Assembly: GCA_001414485.1 (NCBI GenBank)
Contig: LLEY01000302.1
Span: 1 to 40,000 of the forward strand
Reading direction: 5' to 3'
Origin: Calycina herbarum
Taxonomy: Eukaryota; Ascomycota; Leotiomycetes; Helotiales; Pezizellaceae
Length of the DNA stretch: 40,000 bases
Positions 9,956-20,761 of the stretch are shown here, piece after piece; positions within the stretch are counted from its first letter, which is position 1; each line of letters opens with the position of its first letter. Both the position numbers and the translations under genes were made by a program. The notes under the pieces are model-generated. The model did not search any database. It saw nothing but the letters and a program-made list of their open reading frames with translations, and was not told the origin of the DNA.

Positions 9956-10790
9956 TTATAAATATTCTAAACTATTAAGCATTCCATCGGAACCACCAAT
10001 ATATAAAAGCCTCTTTACTATACGATTCCTAGCCTGCTCGGTTTCTTCTTGCAGTTGTCTTTCGAATTCAGAGCAAAAATTTGTCGCCCAAACCCCCAAG
10101 TGACTCGGCTGTCGGGTCAAAATTAGGATCGCGGAAATCCGCGATGGAGCACCAGGAGGGCACCTTCCATCGTCAGGTGTGCGCTGGATTAAAAACTCCC
10201 GGAGGAAATACCATAGTCTGTTCTGTAACCGTTGTGAAATCGACGAGTTGGAATTATTCATAAGGGTAGCATCACACCATGACCTGATACAAAGAACGGC
10301 AGTGGTGAAAGTGCTAATGTCATTCTCGCAGTAATCTTCCAGTGGGGCATATGATCCACTGAAAACTCCTTCCCAATTTTGGCCACATCACGCAAAGGAT
10401 TGATATAGATGTTAGCACCAGGGAAATTTTGGTGTAGTTTGTGTTGAAATAGTGCGTATTTACTCAGGGTTACCATTCTTGATTCCCGGCAGATGTGGAG
10501 GGCGATTGGAAGGGGCAGCTTTGCCTCCGGTATTCTTGCACCTGCATCTTCGTCTTCTTCATCCAAGAATCTCGATTCAAATTTTTCGTCCCAACAGTGG
10601 TTGTAGCCAGCCAGCCAATCGTAACACAGGGACGAAGAACAAATCGGGGTTTCCAGAGTCACAGTCCAATTCACATCCTATTTCAATTACACGACTTTCT
10701 GCATGTAAGCTCCCATATCTTCAGTCGAATTTCGAGCGGAAAGCGTGAGAATGCGGGGGACGATATTTTGAGTCCGTGTCTGGCAGACTA
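9956..10790 (-). pseudogene. 2EXR-domain protein gene, frameshifted
   Basis: On the minus strand, about 10755-10704 reads FSRFPLEIRLKIWELTC, the hallmark start of the fungal 2EXR domain (function unknown). The core continues in another frame (SRVIEIGCELDCD, about 10700-10660), and in a third at 10674-10258, with the second hallmark LPIALHICRESRM and the later IYINPLRD. A further open stretch, 10261-9956, may be the C-terminus. At least two frame changes with no splice signals that I could place argue for a broken gene. It sits in balanced DNA and shows no RIP-type decay, so it decayed by indels. Undetected introns are the alternative. Confidence 0.6.
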
Positions 10791-11484
10791 GAAGACCGTT
10801 AGCGGGGTTGAAGTGATTGGGGGAAGATATACAGACTCTGCGGACAAACACCATATTTTGTGAATCTCGTGCAGGATTTGTTGCTTGGTGGAAAAATAAT
10901 GCGAAGGCACCAGAAGGTAGCAGAGAAGAGGGGAGGAAGGCCCAGGGGTGATCGGTGGCATTTCTTTCAACCCCCACTTCTGCACTCCCACTGGTGAGGT
11001 GCCACCACAGTATGGGGTGCATGGTGGGGGTGCTGGTACGATGGAATTTGTTTTCAATGGTGCAATATATACCCATGGTCTACTTGGTATATCAACCAAA
11101 TTTAAGTGAAAAGGGGTACGTAACCCTCATAAGATCTACTGGTAGCCAGTAGGAGAACCTGGAGAGAGTTCTCAGATTTACTTCTAATGGTAAAATCGTG
11201 AGATTTCTAGAAGTGTCAACAACTTAAAGTATCTTTCGACAATTTCCACCTAGGACTCTACCTAACGAGTCCAATAGAGAGGCTGTCGTTTTTCGGGGAA
11301 GTTATACACCAAAAACAAAAAAGGTCCTAGTAGGGGTGCAATAGGCTGAATAGAATCTCCGAAAAGGTGGATTATCTCTCTCATTTCCGAGAACAGGAAC
11401 AATGCAATAAGAAATTCCGAGACAACGAACGGAATAATTCTAAATCACAGCCCATGGGTTTCCTTCTTCCTACTCCCTCACACC
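10791..11484. other. Intergenic, upstream of polygalacturonase
   Basis: Balanced composition. Open frames here on the minus strand (10687-11076 and 10788-11099) have no recognisable domain and lie where the promoter regions of the 2EXR relic and the polygalacturonase should be. No RNA gene was seen. Confidence 0.5.
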
Positions 11485-11490
11485 TATAAG
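11485..11490 (+). promoter_or_regulatory. Putative TATA-like element of polygalacturonase
   Basis: TATAAG about 75 bases before the start codon, after pyrimidine-rich tracts (TCCTTCTTCC). A GCCAAG (matching the PacC consensus GCCARG) abuts the ATG, but a single hexamer is weak evidence. Confidence 0.35.
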
Positions 11491-11561
11491 AAGATATGGC
11501 TTGGCTCCCGGCTTGGCTTTTGGAAGGCAGGCAAGTCTCACTCTTTTAATCCCGAGCCAAG

Positions 11562-12923
11562 ATGTACACGACAATTCAAGCTTTCGCGGCACTCGTGTTC
11601 GCAGCCACATTAGGGTTAGGGATTGCCGTTCCTGCACCTGCAATCACTGCAGCTCCAAGTCCCAAGCTCATAAAACAGGCATTCCACGAACGTGCCATCG
11701 AGAAAAGAGCCGCAACATGCACTTTTTCAGGATCGCTCGGTTATTCGTCCGCCAGTGTTTCCAAGGCCGCATGCTCAACGATCATCCTCAAGGCACTCAC
11801 TATCCCAGCCGGAAAGACACTCGACCTGACGGATCTTCCCGACAACACCGATGTCATTTTCGAAGGAACCACTTCCTGGGCCTACAGTGAGTGGGAAGGT
11901 CCGTTATTTGCGGTCAGTGGCACGAGTATCACAGTCGCTGGTACTTCTGGGGCTATCTTGAACGGCAATGGTGCTTCGTATTGGGATGGCGGTGGTGGCA
12001 GCAGCGGTGTTACCAAGCCCAAATTTTTCCAAGCCCACGATTTGACCGATTCGCTTATTGAGCAGCTTACCATTCTCAATCCACCGGTTCAAGTCTTTAG
12101 CATCAATGGTGTCAGCAATCTCGAACTTGCTTATATCACCGTCGATGCCTCTGCTGGAGACTCGTTGGCAAAGAACACGGATGCATTCGATATTGGCGCC
12201 TCAGACGGTGTTACCATCAGTAAGTTTCTCAACCAATTATACAGAAATGAAATAAATACTAACTGGAGCCTCTCTGATAGAGGGTGCGATCGTTTACAAC
12301 CAAGACGATTGTGTTGCAGTGAACTCTGGAACGAATATCATTTTCTCAGGTGGTTACTGCTCTGGTGGACATGGTCTAAGTATCGGGTCTGTTGGGGGTC
12401 GCAGTGATAATACTGTTGATACCGTTTCCTTTACCGATTCAACGGTGACTAAATCAGTAAACGGCAAGTAGTATTTTCTTCTTCCTTTTCAATATTTCGA
12501 ACGTATTGAAAGCAAGTTAACAATACCCAGGTATTCGCATCAAAGCCATCGAAGGCAAAACAGGAACCATCAAAGGAGTAACTTATTCGGGTATCACTCT
12601 AAGCTCCATCTCCAAGTAAGTCGAAGTATCCTCAGTCTTTTGAAGAAAAATCATTGATAATTAGCAGATACGGAATCCTCATCGAGCAAAACTACGATGG
12701 CGGAGATCTCGATGGTGGAACTGCTTCATCCGGTGTTCCAATCACGAACTTGATCGTCAAAAATATCGTTGGTACAGGTGCAGTTGCTAGCACTGGTTAT
12801 GACGTTGTCATTACTTGCGGTAGCTCTGCTTGTTCTGGTTGGACCTGGAGCAGTGTGGCAGTTACTGGGGGCAAGAAGTACGGCTCTTGTACTAATGTTC
12901 CAAGTGTCGCTGCTTGCTCTTGA
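11562..12923 (+). CDS. Endo-polygalacturonase, GH28, secreted
   Basis: Hydrolyses alpha-1,4 galacturonosyl bonds in pectin outside the cell. Four exons: 11562-12219, 12281-12463, 12531-12615 and 12668-12923, giving 393 aa, the usual size. The signal peptide covers about residues 1-22, then a propeptide ending in the Kex2-type site Lys48-Arg49. The catalytic set is complete: NTD (D207), QDDC (D228, D229), GGHG (H250), RIK (R283, K285) and Y318. The spacings 21, 21, 33 and 33 equal those of Aspergillus niger PGII (D180, D201, D202, H223, R256, K258, Y291). Intron 2 fits only as GC-AG, since this restores the conserved NGIRIK. Introns are 52-67 bp. The gene faces the cutinase gene tail to tail and shows no RIP. 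It should be active. Confidence 0.95.
12464..12530 (+). other. GC-AG intron in the polygalacturonase gene
   Basis: Donor G|GCAAGT, acceptor ACCCAG. A GT donor four bases downstream (GTAGTA at 12468) would put exon 3 out of frame, whereas the GC donor joins AAC-G to GT-ATT-CGC and yields the invariant NGIRIK motif. The minor GC donor class typically has this strong GCAAGT form. Confidence 0.8.
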
Positions 12924-13293
12924 TCGATAGTCAACTTGAAGAGAGAGTGATAGAATAGTTCCGTACTTGTTCTATGCGAGTTATATAATCTTATTTTTAT
13001 ATTACTAGTACATATTTAGTACTTCATCGTATTTAATTGGCGGTTGTCACGATGGTTGAAACCGTCATTGTTCGTACTACTTCTAAGTTTACTTCCACTT
13101 TATAACAATTCCAGTGTGAATGAGCGGACAAGATTATCATTATAGTGATATAGATATATACAGAACAGAAGCCCAAACACCAAAAACTATAGTTCCTCAG
13201 GCACCAGGCAGAAGATGTAAAAATGGTTCCACGACCCCCCCCCCCCCCCCCCTCTCTCTCATAACACCTCCTTGAGTTCGGCGATATCTCAAT
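12924..13293. other. Convergent intergenic region (two 3' UTRs)
   Basis: 370 bp between the two stop codons. AT-rich at 12985-13030, where polygalacturonase transcripts probably end. No coding potential beyond reading through the cutinase 3' end. Holds the poly-C tract listed separately. Confidence 0.6.
13235..13252. repeat. Poly-C run of 18 followed by TCTCTCTC
   Basis: Eighteen consecutive C (poly-G in cutinase transcript sense), about 45 bases past the cutinase stop codon. On the cutinase strand it reads GAGAGAGA then G18, so it would lie in the 3' UTR if the transcript extends that far. Length may be uncertain because of sequencing error in homopolymers. Confidence 0.9.
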
Positions 13294-14037
13294 TTATTTA
13301 CCAGCTGCTCCCACAGCAAACTCTGCGGCGGGTCCTGCATTCTGACCGTACTTTTCTCGGCGTTAGTGATGAAAAGGAGGAATAGCGAACAAAAGAGACT
13401 CACAGAGAGATGCTGAGCTTTGATCTGATTTCCACCCTCGCAGATATTATCACCATCCTTACAGAACACCATCGTCTTAGCAGCTGGGATTTGGGCCACA
13501 GCAGTTCCATTCAGCGGGTCTCCGAAGATGATAGCTGGGTAGATTGAATTAGTCTTAGTTTATATTGAGCAGGAGTATAGTGAACATACCTGCGTCAACC
13601 ATGCTCGCTGTCGCGGAGTCAAGCATAGCGGCTGCGCCATGAACAAGCTGCCCACCTTGACTATACCCGCTCATAACCACAGCCGAATTTGGGCAAGCAG
13701 CAACCGCTGCCTTCACCATTGATGCCATGGTGCCAGTTCCCCCAGCATCACCGCCTGCGAGAAAGCCGGCGATATCGGCAGGATATTTGACACCCTGAAC
13801 TTTAACATTTCCAGCACCCATCATCGCATCCAAAGCATCGAAGAAGGGAGGACCAGCGACTGAGCCAACATTTCCTTGCTCGGTTGTACCGCGTGCGTAT
13901 ATCACGGTCATAGCTCCGCAGCCTTGATCATTTCGGGTACTACCACTGGCGCGTTCCTCGAGTGACACGTCGATAGGGGATGCTGTTGCGAGAAGAGGAA
14001 GGGCAGATATGAGGAAGGGTAAAAGATTTGAATACAT
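13294..14037 (-). CDS. Cutinase, CE5 family, secreted
   Basis: Serine esterase that hydrolyses the cutin polyester of the plant cuticle. Three exons in transcript order: 14037-13590, 13534-13404 and 13350-13294, with introns of 55 and 53 bp (GTATGT/CCCAG and GTGAGT/AAAAG), giving 211 aa, typical for the family. Signal peptide about residues 1-20. The oxyanion-side motif RGTTEQGN is at 49-56. The nucleophile is GYSQGG (S126), the acid D178 in CKDGDNIC and the base H191 in HLSYG; the 13-residue D to H spacing equals that of Fusarium solani cutinase. Four Cys (40, 115, 174, 181) can form the two usual disulphides. Not RIP-affected and should be active. The alternative, acetylxylan esterase of the same fold, is less likely from the motifs. 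Confidence 0.95.
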
Positions 14038-14132
14038 GATTGAATGTGTGGGTGGAAATAGAACAAGATTGGTTTGGTGTGATGTGAAGAAAAATGTGTA
14101 TTGATCGAATTTATTTCAAGATGGGGAGAGGA

Positions 14133-14140
14133 TATATATA
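14133..14140 (-). promoter_or_regulatory. Putative TATA box of cutinase
   Basis: TATATATA about 95 bases upstream of the cutinase ATG. A CCAAT box (minus strand, 14389-14393) lies about 350 bases upstream of the ATG. Assigned from position and sequence only. Confidence 0.4.
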
Positions 14141-14299
14141 CTTTTGACGCTTTTGACAAGAGATATCCGTTGCCTGAGCGCGGTATCAGACAACGCCCAA
14201 TTCTGCCGAGGTATAGTGATTCTCTCTCGCGTCTTCTAGATGACAAGACCTTATGCATATGGGGTGTGAAACAAAAAGATGGGATGGTAAGGCATAACA

Positions 14300-15072
14300 T
14301 GATCGTCTGAGCTTTCAACCGGTAGACATGAAGGCGGAAAAAAGAAACAAACAGTATAAAATCAGATGTAGAAGTTTGGTGGTGCGCGATTGGTCCAAAC
14401 AACCAGGAGTGAAAGCGGGCTGAGCTTGGCTGCCATCCCCTCTCAAGAGTTGCCTTTCCTGTGATACACTTCCGAGTCGGCAAGCTGAATCCTGGTAACA
14501 CGGCGGTTCTCAAGACAAGTTGTAGAAACAGCCTGGTCTGGATTTCGATTTGTATTTGGAATTAATTGTTTGTTTTGATTCCGTTTAGGAAATGCCAAGC
14601 AAGTATATTATCGGTTGTGGACGCGCTGTTGATTTTTCTTCCTTCTAATTAGGTAAGACACCACACCAACTTCACTAAATGAGGCTGAACCCATCGGTGA
14701 GGGGTTTTGGCCTAAATTAGTTAGCGTGACGTATTTGACAACCAAAAAAAATCTCCCCTCTTTGCTGGCCATTCGCTGCGCTCCCTGACATTAAATCAAA
14801 AACTAACCACGTGGCCCTCGGAGAGCCGTCCTCGAGTACAGGGTGGAGAGCTCGGATTTTACGAAGCTTAAAGGGTAATCTCTGCGAATCTATCTCTTGT
14901 TGAAGATGAGACGATTTGGTGTTTTAGGTTGGTGTTGTACAAGAAAGGTTGTGGTTGACTAAGTGGTTGATTCGGGTGACGATAAAAGGCTAGCCTTCAG
15001 AGTGAAGTCGCGACCGGCGCGAAGGAACTGCAAACCTAGAAATAACACAAACATCGCAAAAAACTTGAGTGC
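14300..15072. other. Upstream of cutinase to island edge, no gene seen
   Basis: Balanced composition with no convincing coding frame, tRNA or repeat. Probably cutinase promoter plus the edge of the island; composition switches to AT-rich RIP-type at about 15073. Confidence 0.5.
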
Positions 15073-16196
15073 TAAATATATATAGACGTAGCAGCTTTTG
15101 GCCGGGGAATCGATAATATAGTCGAATTTTACAGTCGAGGTTTTACTTCGTCTTATTCGAGGCCTTAGATCTTTAATATAGCTAACTAGTTCGATTTATT
15201 ATCTTTATTTTTATATTTATATTTTTTTTAAATAGTCTATTTAGCTACTTAGTAGCGCTATATAGACGTACTATTTAGGTCTAGTCTATAAATATAGTTA
15301 TAAGCTATTAACTTTATATCTAAAGCTAATAAAAGAAAGACTAATAAAAGAAACCTAAAAAGAAAATAAATTAATAAAAACTCTATATAACCTCTATCTT
15401 AACCTTATATTCTAATTCTATATATATTATATTATAGTATAATAGCCTTTTTACTACTCTAGCTATCTTTATATTCTTTTTCTTTATAAATATAATAGCT
15501 CTCTATAAATATACTAAAAGAAGTACTTATAGAATAGTACTATATATTAAGGAAAACTAAACTAAAGAGAGAAGAGAAGAGTTAGTATACTCTATCTCTA
15601 TTTATCTATATTAAGTAAGTCTTTAGTAGAACCTTAGTAGTACCTAGTTATATAGTTATATATAACTAGAACTATTATACTATCTCTCTCTTTAACTAGG
15701 CTCTCTCTAACTAAGCTACTTTATTCTTTTTTAATTATAAGAGTTTTTAATTTAGTAAATAGGCTTACTTGAGTAGCTCGCTTAAGTGGCTCGCTAAGTA
15801 TAACGGCTTTCTATAAATGTACTAAAAGAAGTACTTATAGAATAGTATCTTATATTAAGAAAAACTAAACTAAAGAGAGAAGAGAAGAGTTAGTACGCTC
15901 TGTCTCTATTTATCTATACTAAGCGAGACTTCGGTAGAACCTCGGTAGCACTGGTTACGTGGTCGTACGGGATCCGGTCGTATATAACTAGGACTATTAT
16001 ACTAAGCGAGATTATAGATATATTATTCTATAGATATATAAATAGCTAAGAAGTATAAAGAGTCTCTCTCTTCTCTTCTTATAAATAATCTATTCTTTAA
16101 TCTCTACTATAATATATTATTCGCTGTCTTTTTACTTATATAGCGTATATATCGTTGCTATATCTATCGCTCTTGAAATATCTTTACCTCTGCTAT
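15073..16196. other. AT-rich RIP-type DNA, probable 3' end region of G3
   Basis: TpA-rich sequence between the island and the G3 integrase remnant. Since G3 runs on the minus strand, its integrase C-terminus and 3' LTR should lie here, but no LTR partner was identified at the other end of G3. It contains one clear direct duplication (15491-15682 and 15799-16004). Confidence 0.45.
15491..16004. repeat. Direct duplication of about 200 bp (15491-15682 / 15799-16004)
   Basis: The two copies align along their length, from TATAATAGCTCTCTATAAAT to ACTATTATACTA, with a 116-bp spacer. The second copy keeps more G/C (for example GTACGGGATCCGG, absent from the first), so the copies were RIP-mutated unequally or one suffered a deletion. 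They may be short LTRs or a tandem duplication. Confidence 0.75.
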
Positions 16197-16217
16197 ATTA
16201 TAGCGCTAGTCTATAAC
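16197..16217 (+). repeat. Fragment resembling the first 21 bases of the G4 LTR
   Basis: Sequence matching ATTATAGCGCTAGTCTATAA closely resembles the start of the G4 right LTR at 27575, after which similarity stops. It lies where the G3 integrase frame ends on the right. It may be a truncated LTR insertion or chance. Confidence 0.35.
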
Positions 16218-16545
16218 CTAGAAGAATACACGTAACAAGTACGTAACCTTAGTCTATCCGTCTGTTTAAGTGTAATTTATAGTCGAAAGTCGAAGCTAGA
16301 TACTAAGGATTCGTATAAATTCTTACTAGAAGATAGAGATAAACTAAGAGCCTCTATTAGAGATAATACTCTCTAGAATTCTATAATATTATAATATATA
16401 CTATAAGTATAATCTAGATATCTACTTAGTTATTACTTCCTTTTAATATAGAATAGAGATAGATTATTTAGATAATCGGTTAATAACTACTAATATGTTA
16501 TTAAAGCCGTGCTTATTAGCTAGGAAGGATTTAAAGTCTATAGCT
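16218..16545 (-). pseudogene. G3 gypsy integrase core (left part of the split element)
   Basis: On the minus strand this begins AIDFKSF (first catalytic Asp, about 16523-16545), continues to SNRGSQF near 16340-16365 (family form SDRG.QF, so the second Asp is now Asn), then LSTINYT and TDG-TKV. The preceding part of the same integrase lies at 35236 onward: removing everything from the G2 insertion plus one ATATA joins YIAIDFKSF in frame. RIP-type stops throughout. Confidence 0.8.
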
Positions 16546-16550
16546 ATATA

Positions 16551-17009
16551 TATAACGAAACTCAAACGAACTAAACAAAGATAACTAAGTCTCGAAGGTT
16601 AGTATATAGGTAAGAAGTACAGATACGCTAGGTTATTCACTTAGAAGTAAACTCGTTACTTATATTAAAGATGTTAAATAAGATAATAAGATTAATAACT
16701 AAAGTTAAGTACGAAGCTCCTATCTAATAGCAGACATGCTAGTCTTATATAGAACCTTCGTTTATATTAGAGTCCTACTTAGTAGGAGTCCCGAAGATAG
16801 AGTCCGACTCTATTTCTAGAGCTTCTTAAAACTAGACTCTATTACCTAACTGCTCCTAACCGAGTTATATAATATAACTATAATAAGATCCTAAGATTAT
16901 ATCCTACTATATTTAATCCTTTCTTCCTTTTAGGGTTATAATAGTACTCGTTCTATTAGAGCGCCGCCTAGACTTTACTTTATTATATACTAGTACGTAA
17001 TTCGTAACA
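16551..17009 (-). repeat. G2 3' LTR (459 bp)
   Basis: Minus strand begins TGTTACGAATTACG and ends at 16551 in ...TTATA (TTACA-like before RIP). Bordered on its internal side by a polypurine tract (minus-strand AAGAAGGGGATAG, 17010-17022), which marks the 3' LTR. Matches 34770-35230 and 6890-7350. Confidence 0.85.
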
Positions 17010-20000
17010 CTATCCCCTTCTTAGCCTAGTATATCCCTATACTAGAATATAAACTTAAAATATGTTATTAGAAAGATATCGACCTTCCTTTATATATAAC
17101 TATATCCTCTTTATATATAAAACGAAAAGAGTGTCTAGCTCTTACTATATATATTAAATCTATACAACGCCTAGTAACAACCTATTCTTTTTATTATAAA
17201 CAGTCTTATCGATGTTTTCTAGAGCTCTCTAAGTTCTCTCGTTATTCTAAGTATATTTAGTCGAAAAGGTTCTATAATAGCCCTAGTTACCTTAACGTTC
17301 CTCCTCCTAAGCCTCGAAAACCTATATATTAATTTTTCTTTAGCTCTATATATAAACGATTCTCTATTACTCCTCCGAGTCCACCTCCTTCGAGTCCTCC
17401 TCTCGAGTCCTCTTCTGCCTAGTTTCCTATCTTTAAGATAGCTCCTTTCGTTAAACAGGTACTTTCCGATAATATATCCCTGTCTAACTCTGGTCCCGAG
17501 TTCTAGGCAGCCCTAGGTTTTATTAGTAGAACTTCTAAAGTTTCCTTAGGTAATAGTTAAGGTCGCTTTTCTATTTTTATATATTCTCTAAGTATAGGTA
17601 ATCTAACTATTTAATTAAATACTTAACTTATCTTCTAATAAGCTTATAGTTAAGAATTCTCTTAACTTTATATTCAGCGTTTAGATTTACTAGTTAAGTT
17701 TCTATAAATAGAGCTAGTAGTGCTCCTAGTAGTACTAGCTCGAGTAGGGATATATAGAATACTAGGTAGATGTTTATTATTCTTAGTAGTGCTAATTTAT
17801 AATTTAAAGGTCTCTTAACTCGTTTGATTTTAAATAGTCTAAGTTTCTTATAATCTAGTTTATTACTTAGTCTCTTTATATTAATATTTTTTTATACTAA
17901 GTAGACTTTATCCCTCTCTTTTAGTATTAGCTCTTAACTACGTTGTTTATTATAGTAGTACGCGTTTCTTTTAGCTACGAATTACAGGTCCTCTATAAGT
18001 TCTTTATATAGACTCTTAATTCTCGAGACGTAAATACGAGTAAGTTAGTTGTCGATAGTCGTAGACAGTAGTTCTTAATATACTAATAATTTATATCCAA
18101 AGTTAGCATAGAATAGCGTAATAAGTGTCGTTTCCGTTACTAAACTATTATAGATAAACTATGTTAAAAGTAGTAGTTCTACCTAGTTGTTTTACTAGTA
18201 GTTTATATAATAACAAAGGTATATTTTAACTACTTAATTTATCCGTTTATTTCCTCTATTTATCTAAGAGTAAAAAGCTATAGAGAGCTTTCTTTTCACA
18301 CTTAATTATTCTATAAGAGCGATCTAAAATTTTAAGGTAAAGAGCTTATCTCTATCTAAGAGTATTTCTTTAGATAGTCTATATCTTAAGACTACTTCTC
18401 TAAGGAATACGAATACTAATTCCTTAGCTATACTTAACTCTATATATACTATTAGAATTATATACTTTATAAGTCGTTCTATAATAACTAGAATCGAGTT
18501 ATACTTAACTCCTATTATTAGATCTTTAGATTTTAGTAATTTAATAATAAAATCTATAGATATTAATTTCTAAGGTATTTATAGTATTAGAGTAGTATTT
18601 ATCTATCTATAAGGAGTATAGTAGAAGGCCTTATTCCTAGTATAGATATTATATTCTACTATTACTTCCTTAACTATCGTAGATAATCAATTAACATAGT
18701 AGTATTATCTTATTCTCTAGAGGGTTCTACGAATTCCTTAGTAGCTATAAGCAGGTATAGTATAGTATTCTTATACGAACTCTCTTACGTATAAGCTAGA
18801 AACCTATAGTTTCCCTTTTATATACTAGTTATAACCTTTATATATATTCTAAAATTTATCTATCTAGATATTATTTATTACTACTATTTTATATATAGTA
18901 GGTACTAAGTCTCTATTTTTAAGAGTTTTTAAGATTATAATCTTTTTATACTTCTTATCTCTCTTATACCTAGGTTTCTAGCTAAGAGCATTAGCTTAAG
19001 CGTTTAATGTTCCTTTTATATATTAAATAACGATATTAAATCCTCTTAATATCTCTAACTATCTAGCTAATTACCTAGTCGTAAGTTCCTTAGTTATTAT
19101 AAATGTCTTAAGATTCTTATAGTTAGATAAAACTATAACTTAGTATTTTACTAGCTATAAATAAATTCTCTAGTATTCTAAAGCTAGTACTATAGTAAGT
19201 AATTCTTTATTAAAAATACTATAGTTTTATTATACTAGGTTAAATGTTTTAGAATAATATATAATAGGTATAAGTTTCTCTTTTCTATTTAGTTATAGGT
19301 GAATCGTATCTACTAATATATCTAAGACGTCTATTTCGATTATACTAGGTTTTTCTATATCGAAATCGTATAGAATAGGTTTTTCTATAAACCTTGCTTT
19401 AATTCTTTAAAAAGTATTCTTAGCCTATTTATTCTAAATAAATTTAATAGCTTTCTTAACTAGTACTATTATTAGTTTAGTAATCTTTATATAGTCTTAT
19501 ATAAACAGATAATAGAGGTTTACGAATCTAAGAAAGGACTATATATCTTTTATATTCTCTAGTAACTTCTAGTTTAAGATATCTTAGATCTTTACTAGAT
19601 CTATTTCTATTTTTCCTAAGCTAAATACTTATTCTAGGAAAAGTATCTAAGTTACTCTAAACTCGTATTTTAAGAGTTTTAACTAAGAGTTTACTTTTAT
19701 AAGTTATTATAAAACTTCTTTAATATATCCTTTATATTCTTCTTCTTTTTCTAAGAAGATTAAGATATTATCTAGGTAATAGATTACTATTACTTTTAAA
19801 AGATCTCTTAAAATATTATTATTCTATCTCTAATATATAGCTAGTATATTATAGAGTCTAAATAGTATAACTATATATTTATAAAGGCTCGATAGTAAGG
19901 TAAATACTATCTTCTATTCATCTCTAACTTTTATTTATATAAGTCTATAGACGTTTTATTAATCTAGTTTTATAAATTATACTACTTTATCTAACTTATC

Positions 20001-20739
20001 TTATAAGTATTAGCTAGGTAGTAGTAGATAAGCGTCTTTAACTGTAGTATGATTTACTTCTTAGTAATTAATATATACTCTCTTATCTAGGTTATCTTTT
20101 TTCTTAATAATAAGTATATTTAAGGTAATTAGTAACTTAGATTTTCTAATATATCTCTTCTTAATACCTTCTTTTATATAACTTTCTATTCTCTATAGGC
20201 TTTTCTAGTTATATAACTGAAGCTTCTACTTTAAGAGGTAATAACTCTCTTTTAATTTAATCTTATAATCTTATAAGTAATGTTCTAGTAAGGCTCGTAA
20301 GTCTTCTAGGTTTTTAAACAAAGTCTTAAATTCTCTATACTATATAGGTATTTTGTTATTAGCTGTCTTACTAACCTATAGAGGACCTTAGGCAAGGTGT
20401 TCTAGCGTCTTAGAAGAGGTAGCGCTAACCTTGTTCTAGTCTTATAATTATAATTATAAACCTACGTAATTATATTAACTAAAGGTTATTTTCTAAGCCT
20501 TCTAGTTAATATCTAGATTATGTTCTTAAATCTATAGTATACTAAGTATCGCTTCCTTATTCTCTATTTTAATAATATCGAATTATATATCTAAGTAGTA
20601 TCCTTTAATAGTAATATTTATTAGAATAGTTTACTAATCGATAATTCCGTCCTAGTATATAACGTCTATTCTATTAACCACTCCTAAGCGGTATAGCCTT
20701 ATACTTTTAATTAAGACGTTTAGCTTCTTCTAAGCTATT
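17010..20739 (-). pseudogene. G2 pol: integrase, RNase H, reverse transcriptase (3' part)
   Basis: In minus-strand order: reverse transcriptase with YYLDNILIFL (about 19745-19790; the second Asp of YLDD is Asn), RNase H with IEIDVLD (about 19323-19345), then integrase, whose C-terminal region includes YANFGYK (about 18080-18110), the usual segment after the DDE core. Breaks are TAA/TAG. The left edge is the polypurine tract next to the 3' LTR. The right edge is the LINE insertion at TTCTTCTAAGCTATT. Confidence 0.8.
20725..20739. repeat. LINE target-site duplication, left copy
   Basis: TTCTTCTAAGCTATT, repeated exactly at 32496-32510. The intact paralogue G1 has a single copy at 2188-2202 (TTCTTTAAAGCTATT), which is the empty-site form. 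Confidence 0.95.
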
Positions 20740-20761
20740 TATTTATTTATTTATTTATTTC
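20738..20761 (-). repeat. (AAAT)n tail of the LINE
   Basis: About five TTTA units directly beside the target duplication. A simple-repeat tail instead of poly-A marks the LINE 3' terminus. Confidence 0.85.

Noticed and set aside
10452..10791. Two plus-strand open frames of 98 codons
   Set aside because: They are antisense to the 2EXR relic, whose domain motifs are clear on the minus strand.
10687..11099. Two minus-strand open frames upstream of the 2EXR relic
   Set aside because: They overlap in different frames, show no domain, and would place the 2EXR start motif out of frame.
12654..12923. A separate small gene with its own ATG
   Set aside because: It is exon 4 of the polygalacturonase; the ATG at 12654 is inside intron 3.
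13197..13499. Minus-strand 100-codon frame past the cutinase
   Set aside because: It reads through cutinase exon 2, intron 2 and the 3' UTR; the spliced model restores the catalytic His motif and a normal C-terminus.
14101..14310. Plus-strand 69-codon frame upstream of cutinase
   Set aside because: No recognisable domain, overlaps the likely TATA region, and is short enough to be chance.
13908..14513. Long minus-strand frame of 201 codons over the cutinase start
   Set aside because: It is out of frame with the cutinase and spans its promoter; no signal peptide or domain.
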